DNA of 12,120 bases from an uncultured Lachnospiraceae bacterium (GTDB lineage: Bacteria > Bacillota_A > Clostridia > Lachnospirales > Lachnospiraceae): contig CAMMZE010000016.1 in NCBI GenBank assembly GCA_946529195.1, forward strand, positions 1 through 12,120, in the 5' to 3' direction. Positions 1 to 7,044 of this stretch are shown here, piece after piece. The notes below the pieces were generated by a model, which was not told where the DNA came from, searched no databases, and saw nothing but the letters and a program-made list of their open reading frames with translations. A program made the position numbers and the translations under genes. How positions within the stretch are numbered: position 1 is the first letter of the stretch; each line of letters starts with the position of its first letter.

Positions 1-119
1 GCAGTCTGTGCTGCGCCAAAATCAGCTGCGGCAGAAAGTTCTGCAGCGGCAGTCCCGGCGGGAGCCTCCTGCGTTTCAGATGTAAGATCGGGTGCCAGTT
101 CAAGATTGATATCACTCAT
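1..119 (-). CDS. telA: Probable toxic anion resistance protein (TelA family), N-terminal fragment
   Basis: Only the first 39 codons are present; the gene runs off the left edge. The fragment begins MSDINLELAPDL and continues into an Ala/Glu-rich, low-complexity stretch, which resembles the poorly conserved acidic N-terminus of TelA proteins but holds no diagnostic domain. The start is well supported: an AGGAGG at 129-134 lies 9 bases upstream of the ATG, and the ATG overlaps the stop of the upstream xpaC gene by 8 bases (ATGAGTGA), so translation is probably coupled. The name rests mainly on context, because xpaC is followed by a TelA-family gene (yaaN) in Bacillus subtilis and in many Firmicutes. 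TelA proteins are linked to tellurite and other envelope stresses, but their biochemical role is unknown. Any other protein that follows xpaC would fit the visible residues equally well. Confidence 0.65.
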   Translation of the reverse strand, partial: MSDINLELAPDLTSETQEAPAGTAAAELSAAADFGAAQT

Positions 120-1308
120 GTTTCATTTCCTCCTGTTTCATTTCCGCAGTGGCGCCTGCAAAAGGATCGGATCCCAGTCCTTCCTGTGCGAACATATTCT
201 GCAGGACACTGATGTCCGATTTGATCTCCATGGCCGATTCTTCAAAGAAACTGTCAAGCAGCTTCTCATAAGCAAGATTGATGGTATCGAGCGTCATCTC
301 GATCTCTTCCTTGGACCGGATGATATTGTCTCCCTGTACCGGCTGCGCATCCAGCTCCTTATAAGCCTCCAAGAGTTTGATGGTGGTCGGCATATAGTAC
401 TTCATAAACCTGCGCAGCTTATAAAGCTGTTCCGGTTTCTGAGAGACCACATCAAAAATCTTGGTAATGATGTCTTCCATCTGATCCAGCTTGGAAGAAA
501 AGGCTTCTCCGGGGATGGCATCATTGGCCTCCTGGATCTGCCGGATATATTCATGTCCTTCCCGCAGAGCCCTGGTAAGCTCTGTCTCTTCTTTGGCGTC
601 TTTGAGCTCCTGCTCCTGTCTGGCCAGACGCTCTCTATAGGCGTTTTCCGAATCCAGATACTGCTGATAGGTCTCTGTATCCAGGATCAGATTCTGCCCG
701 GTCCGGTCCAGATGTGCATCCTTGAAAAAGTGCTTGTCGATCATCTTCTGCAGATCCTTTAATACATAAGAATCTGACTTTCTGATCCCCTTGGCCAGCT
801 CCCGGATCCTGCAGTAGGTCCTGCTGCCGATGATCTTCATGTACTGTTTGAACCGCTTTGCCCTTCCGTGCATCTTAACGCCCAGTACCAGAACCGCTAT
901 GGAGGCGATCAGGAAGGGAATCAGGATCACAGAAGTGACCGTACCGGCTGTGGCAAAACTATCAATCGCGATGCCAAGGACCGTCGATACAAAAATGGAT
1001 AATCCGAAGATCGAAGTAAATGTCGCGCCGAGCGCCGTGCAGACAATACCGGCAAAATCTCCGGGGGGATGGATCTCTTTCTGCGTCTGTTTCCTGACCT
1101 GCTCAGGACTTGCCTGCCTGGTCGAAGTCGGACGCTGCATTCCCTTTTTCCGGTAATTGGTATGGACCTGCGTGGTTTTTATATTAAGCTCATCAAATAC
1201 CGTCTGAACAGACTTGGAAATATCATTATTGAGTCTGTCAAAATTCATGGAATTGAGAGCATCTTCTACAATATCAAGGACGATATTGCCCAGATCTTTA
1301 TTTTCCAT
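112..1308 (-). CDS. xpaC: XpaC-family membrane protein (5-bromo-4-chloroindolyl phosphate hydrolysis family)
   Basis: A 398-residue protein. Residues 1-80 are hydrophilic. Two hydrophobic segments follow, about 86-115 and 122-145, and then a charged helical cytoplasmic-looking region (about 148-398) with coiled-coil character near 215-260 (many Glu, Gln, Arg). The region around YMPTTIKLLEAY (305-316) is typical of the XpaC family (PF10112). The family name comes from a B. subtilis activity on X-phos; no phosphatase motif is visible, so a role as an enzyme is doubtful. Its constant partner is a TelA-like gene, here overlapping the xpaC stop by 8 bases, which suggests a joint membrane or envelope-stress function. 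The ATG at 1308 has an AGGAG 7 bases upstream. The gene has its own promoter and an operator-like palindrome in front of it. The family call is fairly sure; the function is not known. Confidence 0.85.
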   Translation of the reverse strand: MENKDLGNIVLDIVEDALNSMNFDRLNNDISKSVQTVFDELNIKTTQVHTNYRKKGMQRPTSTRQASPEQVRKQTQKEIHPPGDFAGIVCTALGATFTSIFGLSIFVSTVLGIAIDSFATAGTVTSVILIPFLIASIAVLVLGVKMHGRAKRFKQYMKIIGSRTYCRIRELAKGIRKSDSYVLKDLQKMIDKHFFKDAHLDRTGQNLILDTETYQQYLDSENAYRERLARQEQELKDAKEETELTRALREGHEYIRQIQEANDAIPGEAFSSKLDQMEDIITKIFDVVSQKPEQLYKLRRFMKYYMPTTIKLLEAYKELDAQPVQGDNIIRSKEEIEMTLDTINLAYEKLLDSFFEESAMEIKSDISVLQNMFAQEGLGSDPFAGATAEMKQEEMKHE

Positions 1309-1319
1309 ACAGCATCTCC

Positions 1320-1344
1320 TTATAATACTTTGCTAGTATTATAA
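1320..1344. promoter_or_regulatory. Perfect inverted repeat over the xpaC -10 region, probable operator
   Basis: TTATAATACT (1320-1329) and AGTATTATAA (1335-1344) are exact reverse complements separated by the five bases TTGCT. The right arm contains the whole -10 hexamer of the xpaC promoter and the loop holds the predicted transcription start, so a dimeric repressor bound here would block RNA polymerase. The arms are very AT-rich and no T-run follows on the minus strand, so it does not look like a terminator. I do not recognise the regulator family from this sequence. Confidence 0.5.
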
Positions 1345-1366
1345 CGTATTTTCTGATAAAAGTGAA
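1338..1366 (-). promoter_or_regulatory. Sigma-A-type promoter for xpaC-telA
   Basis: On the minus strand a perfect TATAAT (1338-1343) is preceded, after a 17-base spacer, by TTCACT (1361-1366), which matches four of six bases of the TTGACA consensus. Transcription would start near 1331, giving a leader of about 23 bases that carries the AGGAG ribosome site (1316-1320). The promoter lies in the 68-base gap between the ppk1 stop and the xpaC start. It was predicted by eye. Confidence 0.6.
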
Positions 1367-1376
1367 TAGATACTCT

Positions 1377-3509
1377 CTATTCTTCGTGCAGCATCGGCTC
1401 AAAAGAGCGGGACTTGTGCTGCTCCTCATTTCTGGCATTTTTAGTCCGCTGCACTGCCTCTTCACAGAAGGCTTCCTGGGAGTTGACCTGCACTTTGCCG
1501 CGCTTGTCAATCTTCGTGTAAGTCCCGTCCGGCTGCAGGATGGAAGCCTTTACATTGTCCTCCAGCTGCAGCTGCAGAATATGTTTGACTTCTTCCTTGC
1601 AGGCTTCATCCTCGACAGGGAACATGATTTCAACACGTTTGTCCAGGTTTCTGGGCATCCAGTCGGCACTTCCCATATAGATTTCCTCAAATCCGTCATT
1701 CCAGCAGTAAAAGATACGGCTGTGCTCCAGGAAATTGCCTACGATCGAACGTACATGGATGTTCTCGCTCAGCTGCGGGATACCGGCCTTGAGGCAGCAG
1801 ATTCCGCGGATGATCAGATCGATTTGCACACCGGCGCAGGAAGCTTCATACAAAGCAGCAATGATCGGGGCGTCACAGAGAGAATTCATCTTGGCAATGA
1901 TGCGGGCGGGTTTGCCGTTTAAGGCATTTTCCGTCTCCCTTCTGATCAGGAACATAAACTTTTTGCGCAGCCAATAAGGAGCCACGGCAAGCTTGTTCCA
2001 TTTTTCCGGTTCGGAATAGCCGGAGATCATATTAAAGACCGCTGTAGCATCCTCACCGATGGGCCTGCTGCAGGTCAGAAGACCCATATCCGTGTACAGC
2101 TTGGCCGTCTGGTCATTGTAGTTTCCTGTTCCCAGATGAACATAACGGCGGATGCCGTCCTCATCCCGGCGTACTATAAGGGTAATTTTGCTGTGTGTTT
2201 TCAGACCGCGCAGTCCGTAAATGACATGGCAGCCGGATTTTTCCAGCATCTTTGCCCATATGATATTGTTTTCCTCATCAAATCTGGCTTTGAGCTCCAC
2301 CAGGACGGTTACCTGCTTGCCATTCTCTGCTGCCGCAGCCAGTGCCGCGATAATGGGAGAATTGCCGCTGACACGGTAGAGGGTCTGCTTGATGGCAAGG
2401 ACATCCGGGTCAACGGAGGCTTGTCTGACAAAATTAACAACCGGATCAAAGGTGTAGTAGGGATGATGCAGGAGGATATCATGGTCTCTGATCTGAGAAA
2501 AGATGTCTTCTTCTGTATTCATACCCGGTACCGGCTGGGGGATATATTTGGGATAGCGGAGGTGTTCAAAGCCTTCCATCCCGCTGACCTTCATCAGGAA
2601 TGTCAGATCCAGCGGTCCGCTGATCAGATAAATGGCGCTGTCTTTGATCTCCAGGTTCTTTTTCAGGATTTTTAATAATCTCTTATCTACATGATCTTCT
2701 ACTTCCAGGCGGATCACTTCGCCCCACTGTCTTCTCTTGAGCTGTTTCTGGATCTCCTTGAGAAGGTCGGCCGCTTCATCCTCATCGATAGAAAGGTCGG
2801 CATTTCGCATGATCCGGTAGGGATGGGCGCAGAGAACCTCATATCCCAGAAAGAGTTTCTGAATATTTCCTTCTATGATCTGCTCCAGCAGGATGATGGT
2901 CACATCGCCTTCCTGCGCAGAGGGGATGGTCACAAAGCGCGGCAAAACAGAAGGCACCTGTACCGTGGCAAAATCATATTTTTTGCCGCTTGTGCTGTTA
3001 TCACGGATCAGGGCTCCTATATTGAGCGTCTTGTTACGGATCAGAGGGAATGGCCTGGAGGAGTCCACTGCCATAGGTGTTAAGACAGGGTAAACCTCTC
3101 TGGTAAAATAGCTGTCCGCAAAGATCTTTTGTTCCGGAGTCAGATCCTCATATTTATCTACAATGATAAAATGATTCTGGCGGAGGGCCGGCAGAAAAGA
3201 CCGGTTGTAGGTACTGTACTGGAGGGCTACAAGCTCATGTGTCCTCTCACTGATCTGATCGATCTGCTCCTGGGCGGTCATGCCGGCGATATCCTTTTTC
3301 TGATAACCGGCATTTACCATATCTTTCAGAGACGCCACACGGATCATGAAAAACTCATCCAGATTGGAAGAAGTGATGCTCAGGAATTTCAGGCGCTCAA
3401 ACAGAGGCAGAGACTTATCCCTTGCCTCGCCCAGAACACGATTATCAAACTCCAGCCAGCTCAGTTCCCTGTTTCTGTAATTGGATGCTTTCCTAAACTG
3501 ATCATTCAT
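1377..3509 (-). CDS. ppk1: Polyphosphate kinase 1
   Basis: PPK1 reversibly transfers the gamma-phosphate of ATP onto inorganic polyphosphate. The 710-residue length is normal for the family. The N-terminal domain opens with NRELSWLEFDNRVL (13-26), the classical PPK1 start. The two phospholipase-D-like C-terminal domains carry the active site: the autophosphorylated histidine is H439 in GLKTHSK and the second conserved histidine is H596 in NFLEHSR. Other hallmarks are LVELKARFDE (403-412), YVHLGTGNYN (456-465) and NLDKRVE (621-627). A charged tail of about 30 residues follows the last domain. The start lies 6 bases after the stop of the Ppx/GppA gene, and the ribosome site AGAGG is made by the last codons of that gene, so the two are translated as a coupled pair. 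It is the last gene of the nine-gene unit, and no terminator is visible after it. Confidence 0.97.
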   Translation of the reverse strand: MNDQFRKASNYRNRELSWLEFDNRVLGEARDKSLPLFERLKFLSITSSNLDEFFMIRVASLKDMVNAGYQKKDIAGMTAQEQIDQISERTHELVALQYSTYNRSFLPALRQNHFIIVDKYEDLTPEQKIFADSYFTREVYPVLTPMAVDSSRPFPLIRNKTLNIGALIRDNSTSGKKYDFATVQVPSVLPRFVTIPSAQEGDVTIILLEQIIEGNIQKLFLGYEVLCAHPYRIMRNADLSIDEDEAADLLKEIQKQLKRRQWGEVIRLEVEDHVDKRLLKILKKNLEIKDSAIYLISGPLDLTFLMKVSGMEGFEHLRYPKYIPQPVPGMNTEEDIFSQIRDHDILLHHPYYTFDPVVNFVRQASVDPDVLAIKQTLYRVSGNSPIIAALAAAAENGKQVTVLVELKARFDEENNIIWAKMLEKSGCHVIYGLRGLKTHSKITLIVRRDEDGIRRYVHLGTGNYNDQTAKLYTDMGLLTCSRPIGEDATAVFNMISGYSEPEKWNKLAVAPYWLRKKFMFLIRRETENALNGKPARIIAKMNSLCDAPIIAALYEASCAGVQIDLIIRGICCLKAGIPQLSENIHVRSIVGNFLEHSRIFYCWNDGFEEIYMGSADWMPRNLDKRVEIMFPVEDEACKEEVKHILQLQLEDNVKASILQPDGTYTKIDKRGKVQVNSQEAFCEEAVQRTKNARNEEQHKSRSFEPMLHEE

Positions 3510-3515
3510 GATTCT

Positions 3516-5051
3516 CTACCTCTTTTTCATCCGGAGTACCGGTCTTAATCCGTAAACAGCCTCAAAGTAGCTTGCTTTTTCATCCACCATGCTTTGTTCG
3601 AGTGTGATATCATTGATCGTATCTGCCCGGATCACCAGCTTTTTGTCCTTTGCTGTAATCGCGGTCTTTTTAATCTTCTGCTTGTGGCTTCTGTCCATAG
3701 CGCGCGCGATGCGCAGAATCGCAGCCAGCTTCAGCATACGGATATAGTCATCATGCCCCATACTGATTTCCAGATCTCCGGGCATGGGAATCTCGGACCA
3801 GGTATGATAGCGGATGATTCCGGCAATGATCTGTTTTTCTGCCAGAGAGATACCGACAAATTCAGTCGCTATCACGATATACCAGCTGAATTCTGCCCCG
3901 GCAGACATATTGACATATTTTCCGCTGTCATGCAACAGGCAGGCAATCTCCAGAAGAAGCCTGTCCCTGGCACTGAGTACTGCAAACTTTTGCAGTCCGT
4001 CAAAAATATTCATGGCATGCCTGCAAACATTATCCGTATGTATATTGTCACAGTTATAATGCGCAGAAATCGCCCTGGCATGATTGCGGATATCCATTGT
4101 AAAATCATGTCCGGCTTTTAAAGTATTCTGGCTCTCGAAATATTCTGCAGCAATACCGTCGCATAAATTGACGCGGCTGAACCAGATCATATCTGCATGC
4201 ATGACACGGAGCAGACTGGCATAAACAACCATCTCCGGCTTAATCAGAGTGGCCGCCTCAAAGGGAATGGCATATTTTTCTGCGATTTCATCGAATCCCA
4301 TATTCTTGATCCTGTCATAATACTGATCCAGCTTTTCCGGCTTGAAACTTCCCGTTTCTCCCTCTGTTCTGGTAATGGCCAGGACCGGATAGACCTCCTC
4401 ACCAATCGCGATCAGATGAGCGATCCCGGAAGTTTCCTCTACCATAGCCGAAAAGGTATCAAACTCATTTCCGACATAATCATTCATGACAGAATTGAAA
4501 TCCGAAGTCTGGCTTTCCAGATCACTGAGCAGTTCCCGGATTCTCAGCGCGCCCAGCTTAAAGGCATGTGTGAAAATCAGCTTTCCCGCATCGTAGATGG
4601 TAACCTGCAGGCTTCCTGCTCCCATGTCTACAATGACCGCGCCTTCCCGGATCAGCTTTTCAAAAGAGGGAATGCTTCCGGCGGCCGCTTTGAGCATCAG
4701 AAAACTCTGCTCCGCATTATCTACACAGGTGACTTTCAGGCCGGTTCTGATCCGGATCTGGTCCAGGATCAGCTCGCAGTTTCCTGCCTCCCGAACAGCA
4801 CTTCCTGCATAAGCCACATAATCCGTGATCCCGTATTCATCCATCTTGATGCGAAAGCCCTTCAGCACGCTGCACAGCTCATACACCAGTTCATGACTGA
4901 TATATCCTTTTGAGAATGTGTCGCCGCCAAGCTCGATATAATAGCGGGCATAATCTATGACCTGCAGCCCTGATTTGCGGGACAGTTCAAATATTTTCAG
5001 ATAAACCTCTCCGGATCCTACATGGATCGCCGCAAATGTTTTCAAAGCCAT
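3516..5051 (-). CDS. Ppx/GppA-like phosphatase with C-terminal HD domain
   Basis: A 511-residue two-domain protein. Residues 1-300 are a Ppx/GppA (ASKHA-fold) domain; related enzymes hydrolyse polyphosphate from the end or convert pppGpp to ppGpp. About 315-505 is an HD-type helical domain with H345 (CRHAM), H374-D375 (LLHDSGK) and H415 (RYH). Recognisable fold motifs are IHVGSG (9-14), AGSAVREAGN (82-91), the EQ-containing segment VDNAEQSFLML (110-120) and VDMGAGSLQVTI (141-152). Two differ from the usual pattern: the first phosphate-loop Asp (IDIGS) is His10, and DIGGGS is DMGAGS. Catalysis may therefore be weak or altered. The gene follows pheA by 10 bases and precedes ppk1 by 6, which favours a role in polyphosphate turnover over GppA activity. 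The ATG has GAGG about 8 bases upstream. The family call is firm; the exact substrate is open. Confidence 0.88.
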   Translation of the reverse strand: MALKTFAAIHVGSGEVYLKIFELSRKSGLQVIDYARYYIELGGDTFSKGYISHELVYELCSVLKGFRIKMDEYGITDYVAYAGSAVREAGNCELILDQIRIRTGLKVTCVDNAEQSFLMLKAAAGSIPSFEKLIREGAVIVDMGAGSLQVTIYDAGKLIFTHAFKLGALRIRELLSDLESQTSDFNSVMNDYVGNEFDTFSAMVEETSGIAHLIAIGEEVYPVLAITRTEGETGSFKPEKLDQYYDRIKNMGFDEIAEKYAIPFEAATLIKPEMVVYASLLRVMHADMIWFSRVNLCDGIAAEYFESQNTLKAGHDFTMDIRNHARAISAHYNCDNIHTDNVCRHAMNIFDGLQKFAVLSARDRLLLEIACLLHDSGKYVNMSAGAEFSWYIVIATEFVGISLAEKQIIAGIIRYHTWSEIPMPGDLEISMGHDDYIRMLKLAAILRIARAMDRSHKQKIKKTAITAKDKKLVIRADTINDITLEQSMVDEKASYFEAVYGLRPVLRMKKR

Positions 5052-5061
5052 TTTCTTTTCC

Positions 5062-6201
5062 TCAATTCACTCTGATATAGTTTCCGAGTATCTTAAACTG
5101 GTCTGTCTCCTCCCGTATTGCAGTCAATGCCCCGCGGACAGAAGGATCCCTGAGACTTCCGATAAAGTCAATAAAGAATCTGTATTTCCATTTCTCGCCT
5201 GCAATGGGACGCGATTCGATCTTGGTCATATTCAGATTGTTATTGTTGATAAAGCCAAGGATCTGATAAAGGCTTCCTGTTTCATGAGGGGCTATAAAGG
5301 AAATGCTGATCTCATTGGCATCTTTTTCATAACCTTTCCTGCTGGTCAGGATCAGAAACAGTGTTGAATTGTTGTTGTTATCACTGATATTCTCCTGCAG
5401 GATCTCCAGCCCGTAAATACCGGCAGCCTTTGGACTGCAGATGGCCGCCTGTGACGGATCTGCGTCCTCAAGGATCTTCTGGGCGCTCACGGCAGTATTT
5501 TTCATGCTGATCTGATTCCAGTCGGCATGCTCTGTCAGGAACCTGCTGCACTGGAGAAGCCCCTGAGGGTGCGAATACACTTTATTCACAGAAGTGATGT
5601 CAGCTCCCGGAATTCCCAGAAGGGCATGTTCCACGCGGACGACATATTTGGCTGCAATGCAGACGTCATAAGCGTTCAGCAGGTCATAGACCTGGGTTAT
5701 AATGCCTGTCGAGCTGTTTTCCGCCGGCAGTATGCCGTAATCAGCCCTTCCTGCAGCAATCTCTTTCATGACATCTTCAAAGGCAGGGACATGATAGGCA
5801 TTTTCAACCGAACCGAAATATCCGGCCACAGCCTGATAGCTGTAGGCCCCTTCTACTCCCTGATAGACGATTCTGGCACCTTCTTTTTTAATCGTTGCCT
5901 TCTCAAAGCCAAAATCCTCCCCGCTCTTTTCAGCGATCAGTTCATACTGACGATTTCTGCTGACATTCATAATATGCTTATAGAGGGCTCTGACACTCTT
6001 TTTATCCTGCAGGCTGTCAGCTCTTTCCGCTGCCTGGGCAAGGACCTGCAGCTCCCTCTCCTGATCCAGAACGGCCTTACCGCTTTCTATCTTGCTGAGG
6101 GCTACCTGCTCTGTGATGGCCAGGCGCTTCTGATACAGACTGGTAAGAGCCTGATCGGTCTCGTTCAGCGCTTTTCGCAAATCTCTGATATCCATAATCA
6201 C
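5062..6201 (-). CDS. pheA: Bifunctional chorismate mutase / prephenate dehydratase (P-protein)
   Basis: This enzyme makes phenylpyruvate from chorismate by way of prephenate. Residues 1-90 form an AroQ chorismate mutase with the expected active-site set: R9, R26, K37, D46, R49 and E50, matching E. coli R11, R28, K39, D48, R51 and E52. About 110-285 is prephenate dehydratase, with YQGVEGAYS (113-121), PAENSSTG (159-166) and SHPQGLLQC (210-218). About 297-375 is an ACT domain with ETGSLYQIL (307-315) and the ESRP phenylalanine-binding motif (329-332), so feedback inhibition by phenylalanine is expected. Unusually, the conserved TRF of the dehydratase active site reads TLF (280-282). The GTG start at 6201 overlaps the folBK stop (GTGA) and has AGG 7 bases upstream. 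An ATG two codons later (6195) is an alternative start with poorer spacing. Confidence 0.95.
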   Translation of the reverse strand: MIMDIRDLRKALNETDQALTSLYQKRLAITEQVALSKIESGKAVLDQERELQVLAQAAERADSLQDKKSVRALYKHIMNVSRNRQYELIAEKSGEDFGFEKATIKKEGARIVYQGVEGAYSYQAVAGYFGSVENAYHVPAFEDVMKEIAAGRADYGILPAENSSTGIITQVYDLLNAYDVCIAAKYVVRVEHALLGIPGADITSVNKVYSHPQGLLQCSRFLTEHADWNQISMKNTAVSAQKILEDADPSQAAICSPKAAGIYGLEILQENISDNNNNSTLFLILTSRKGYEKDANEISISFIAPHETGSLYQILGFINNNNLNMTKIESRPIAGEKWKYRFFIDFIGSLRDPSVRGALTAIREETDQFKILGNYIRVN

Positions 6202-7031
6202 TTCTGATCCTTTATGCTTTTCTGAAGATTCTGCAGCATCTCATCTACTGTAATCTGACTGATTGGATGACGGTAAAAAGGAGCAATTTCTGCCAGCGGT
6301 GTCAATACAAAGAGCCGGTTGGCCATGTCAATATGCGGAATATGAAGATTCTCCGTATCAATCACTTCCCTGTCATAAAAAAGAATGTCCAGATCAATGG
6401 TCCGGGGACCCCAGTGCATATTCCTGACTCTTCCCAGAGAAGCTTCGATCTGATGAAGCAAATCCAGTAATGCTTCCGGTGACAGCCAGGTATCCAGTGC
6501 CGCGCAGGCGTTCAGGAAAGGAGGCTGATCCGTAAATCCGTAAGCTTCTGTTTCATAGACTGAGGAGAGCTTTCTCATTTTGACTGCTGCAGTATGATTC
6601 AGCTGCCAGATGGCCTTTTCCAGATATTCTTTCCGGTCGCCCAGATTGCTTCCCAGGCCAATATAAACCCGGTGCCAGGACCGGTCTGCACTTGCCAGGA
6701 CAGTTTCCACCGGATAAGGAACAGGGACCTGGGGCTTTTCGACTGTAACATGGGCTCTTCCCAGTTGGGGATAATGGATGAGGATATTCTCTGCCAGATA
6801 GGAAGCACAGGTCTCAATCAGACGGAAACGCTTATCTGTCATCCACTTGCGGATATTCCTGCATACATCATCATAATTGACACTGTCCTCAAGCAGGTCG
6901 CTTTCCGCGAAGCATCCCGCTGCCGGATACAAATCGGCCGTCACATAAAACTTCTGCCCCAGTTCATTTTCCTCCGGAAGGCAGCCGTGATAGGCATAGA
7001 TTTCCAGTCTTCTGATTCCGATATGATCCAT
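6198..7031 (-). CDS. folBK: FolB-FolK fusion: dihydroneopterin aldolase / HPPK
   Basis: A fused folate enzyme that turns 7,8-dihydroneopterin into 6-hydroxymethyl-dihydropterin plus glycolaldehyde, then pyrophosphorylates it with ATP. With the start chosen here it has 277 residues. The FolB part (1-118) shows YHGCLPEENELGQKF (14-28), Y53 in VNYDDV, E73 in LIETCA and K99 in VEKP, the catalytic lysine. The FolK part (122-277) shows YIGLGSNLGDR (123-133), YETEAYGFTDQPPFLNA (159-175) and HWGPRTIDLDILFYD (206-220), with magnesium ligands D213 and D215. The ATG at 7031 is preceded by AGGAGG six bases upstream, which fits far better than the in-frame GTG at 7055 inside the end of folP, and it gives the usual FolB N-terminus. 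The gene begins 13 bases after folP ends. Confidence 0.95.
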   Translation of the reverse strand: MDHIGIRRLEIYAYHGCLPEENELGQKFYVTADLYPAAGCFAESDLLEDSVNYDDVCRNIRKWMTDKRFRLIETCASYLAENILIHYPQLGRAHVTVEKPQVPVPYPVETVLASADRSWHRVYIGLGSNLGDRKEYLEKAIWQLNHTAAVKMRKLSSVYETEAYGFTDQPPFLNACAALDTWLSPEALLDLLHQIEASLGRVRNMHWGPRTIDLDILFYDREVIDTENLHIPHIDMANRLFVLTPLAEIAPFYRHPISQITVDEMLQNLQKSIKDQK

Positions 7032-7044
7032 ATGATCCCTCCTG

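Noticed and set aside
106..762. Plus-strand open frame of 218 codons opposite xpaC
   Set aside because: It lies fully antisense to a well-supported gene, its protein has no recognisable domain, and such frames arise readily from the codon pattern of the real gene.
1320..1344. Inverted repeat as a terminator for ppk1
   Set aside because: The stem is almost all A-T pairs and no U-run follows on the minus strand; its overlap with the -10 hexamer fits an operator better.
4197..4913. Plus-strand open frame of 238 codons opposite the Ppx/GppA-HD gene
   Set aside because: Antisense to a conserved protein with clear motifs; no promoter or convincing domain was seen. The same applies to the long plus-strand frames at 2136-2675 and 5527-6207.
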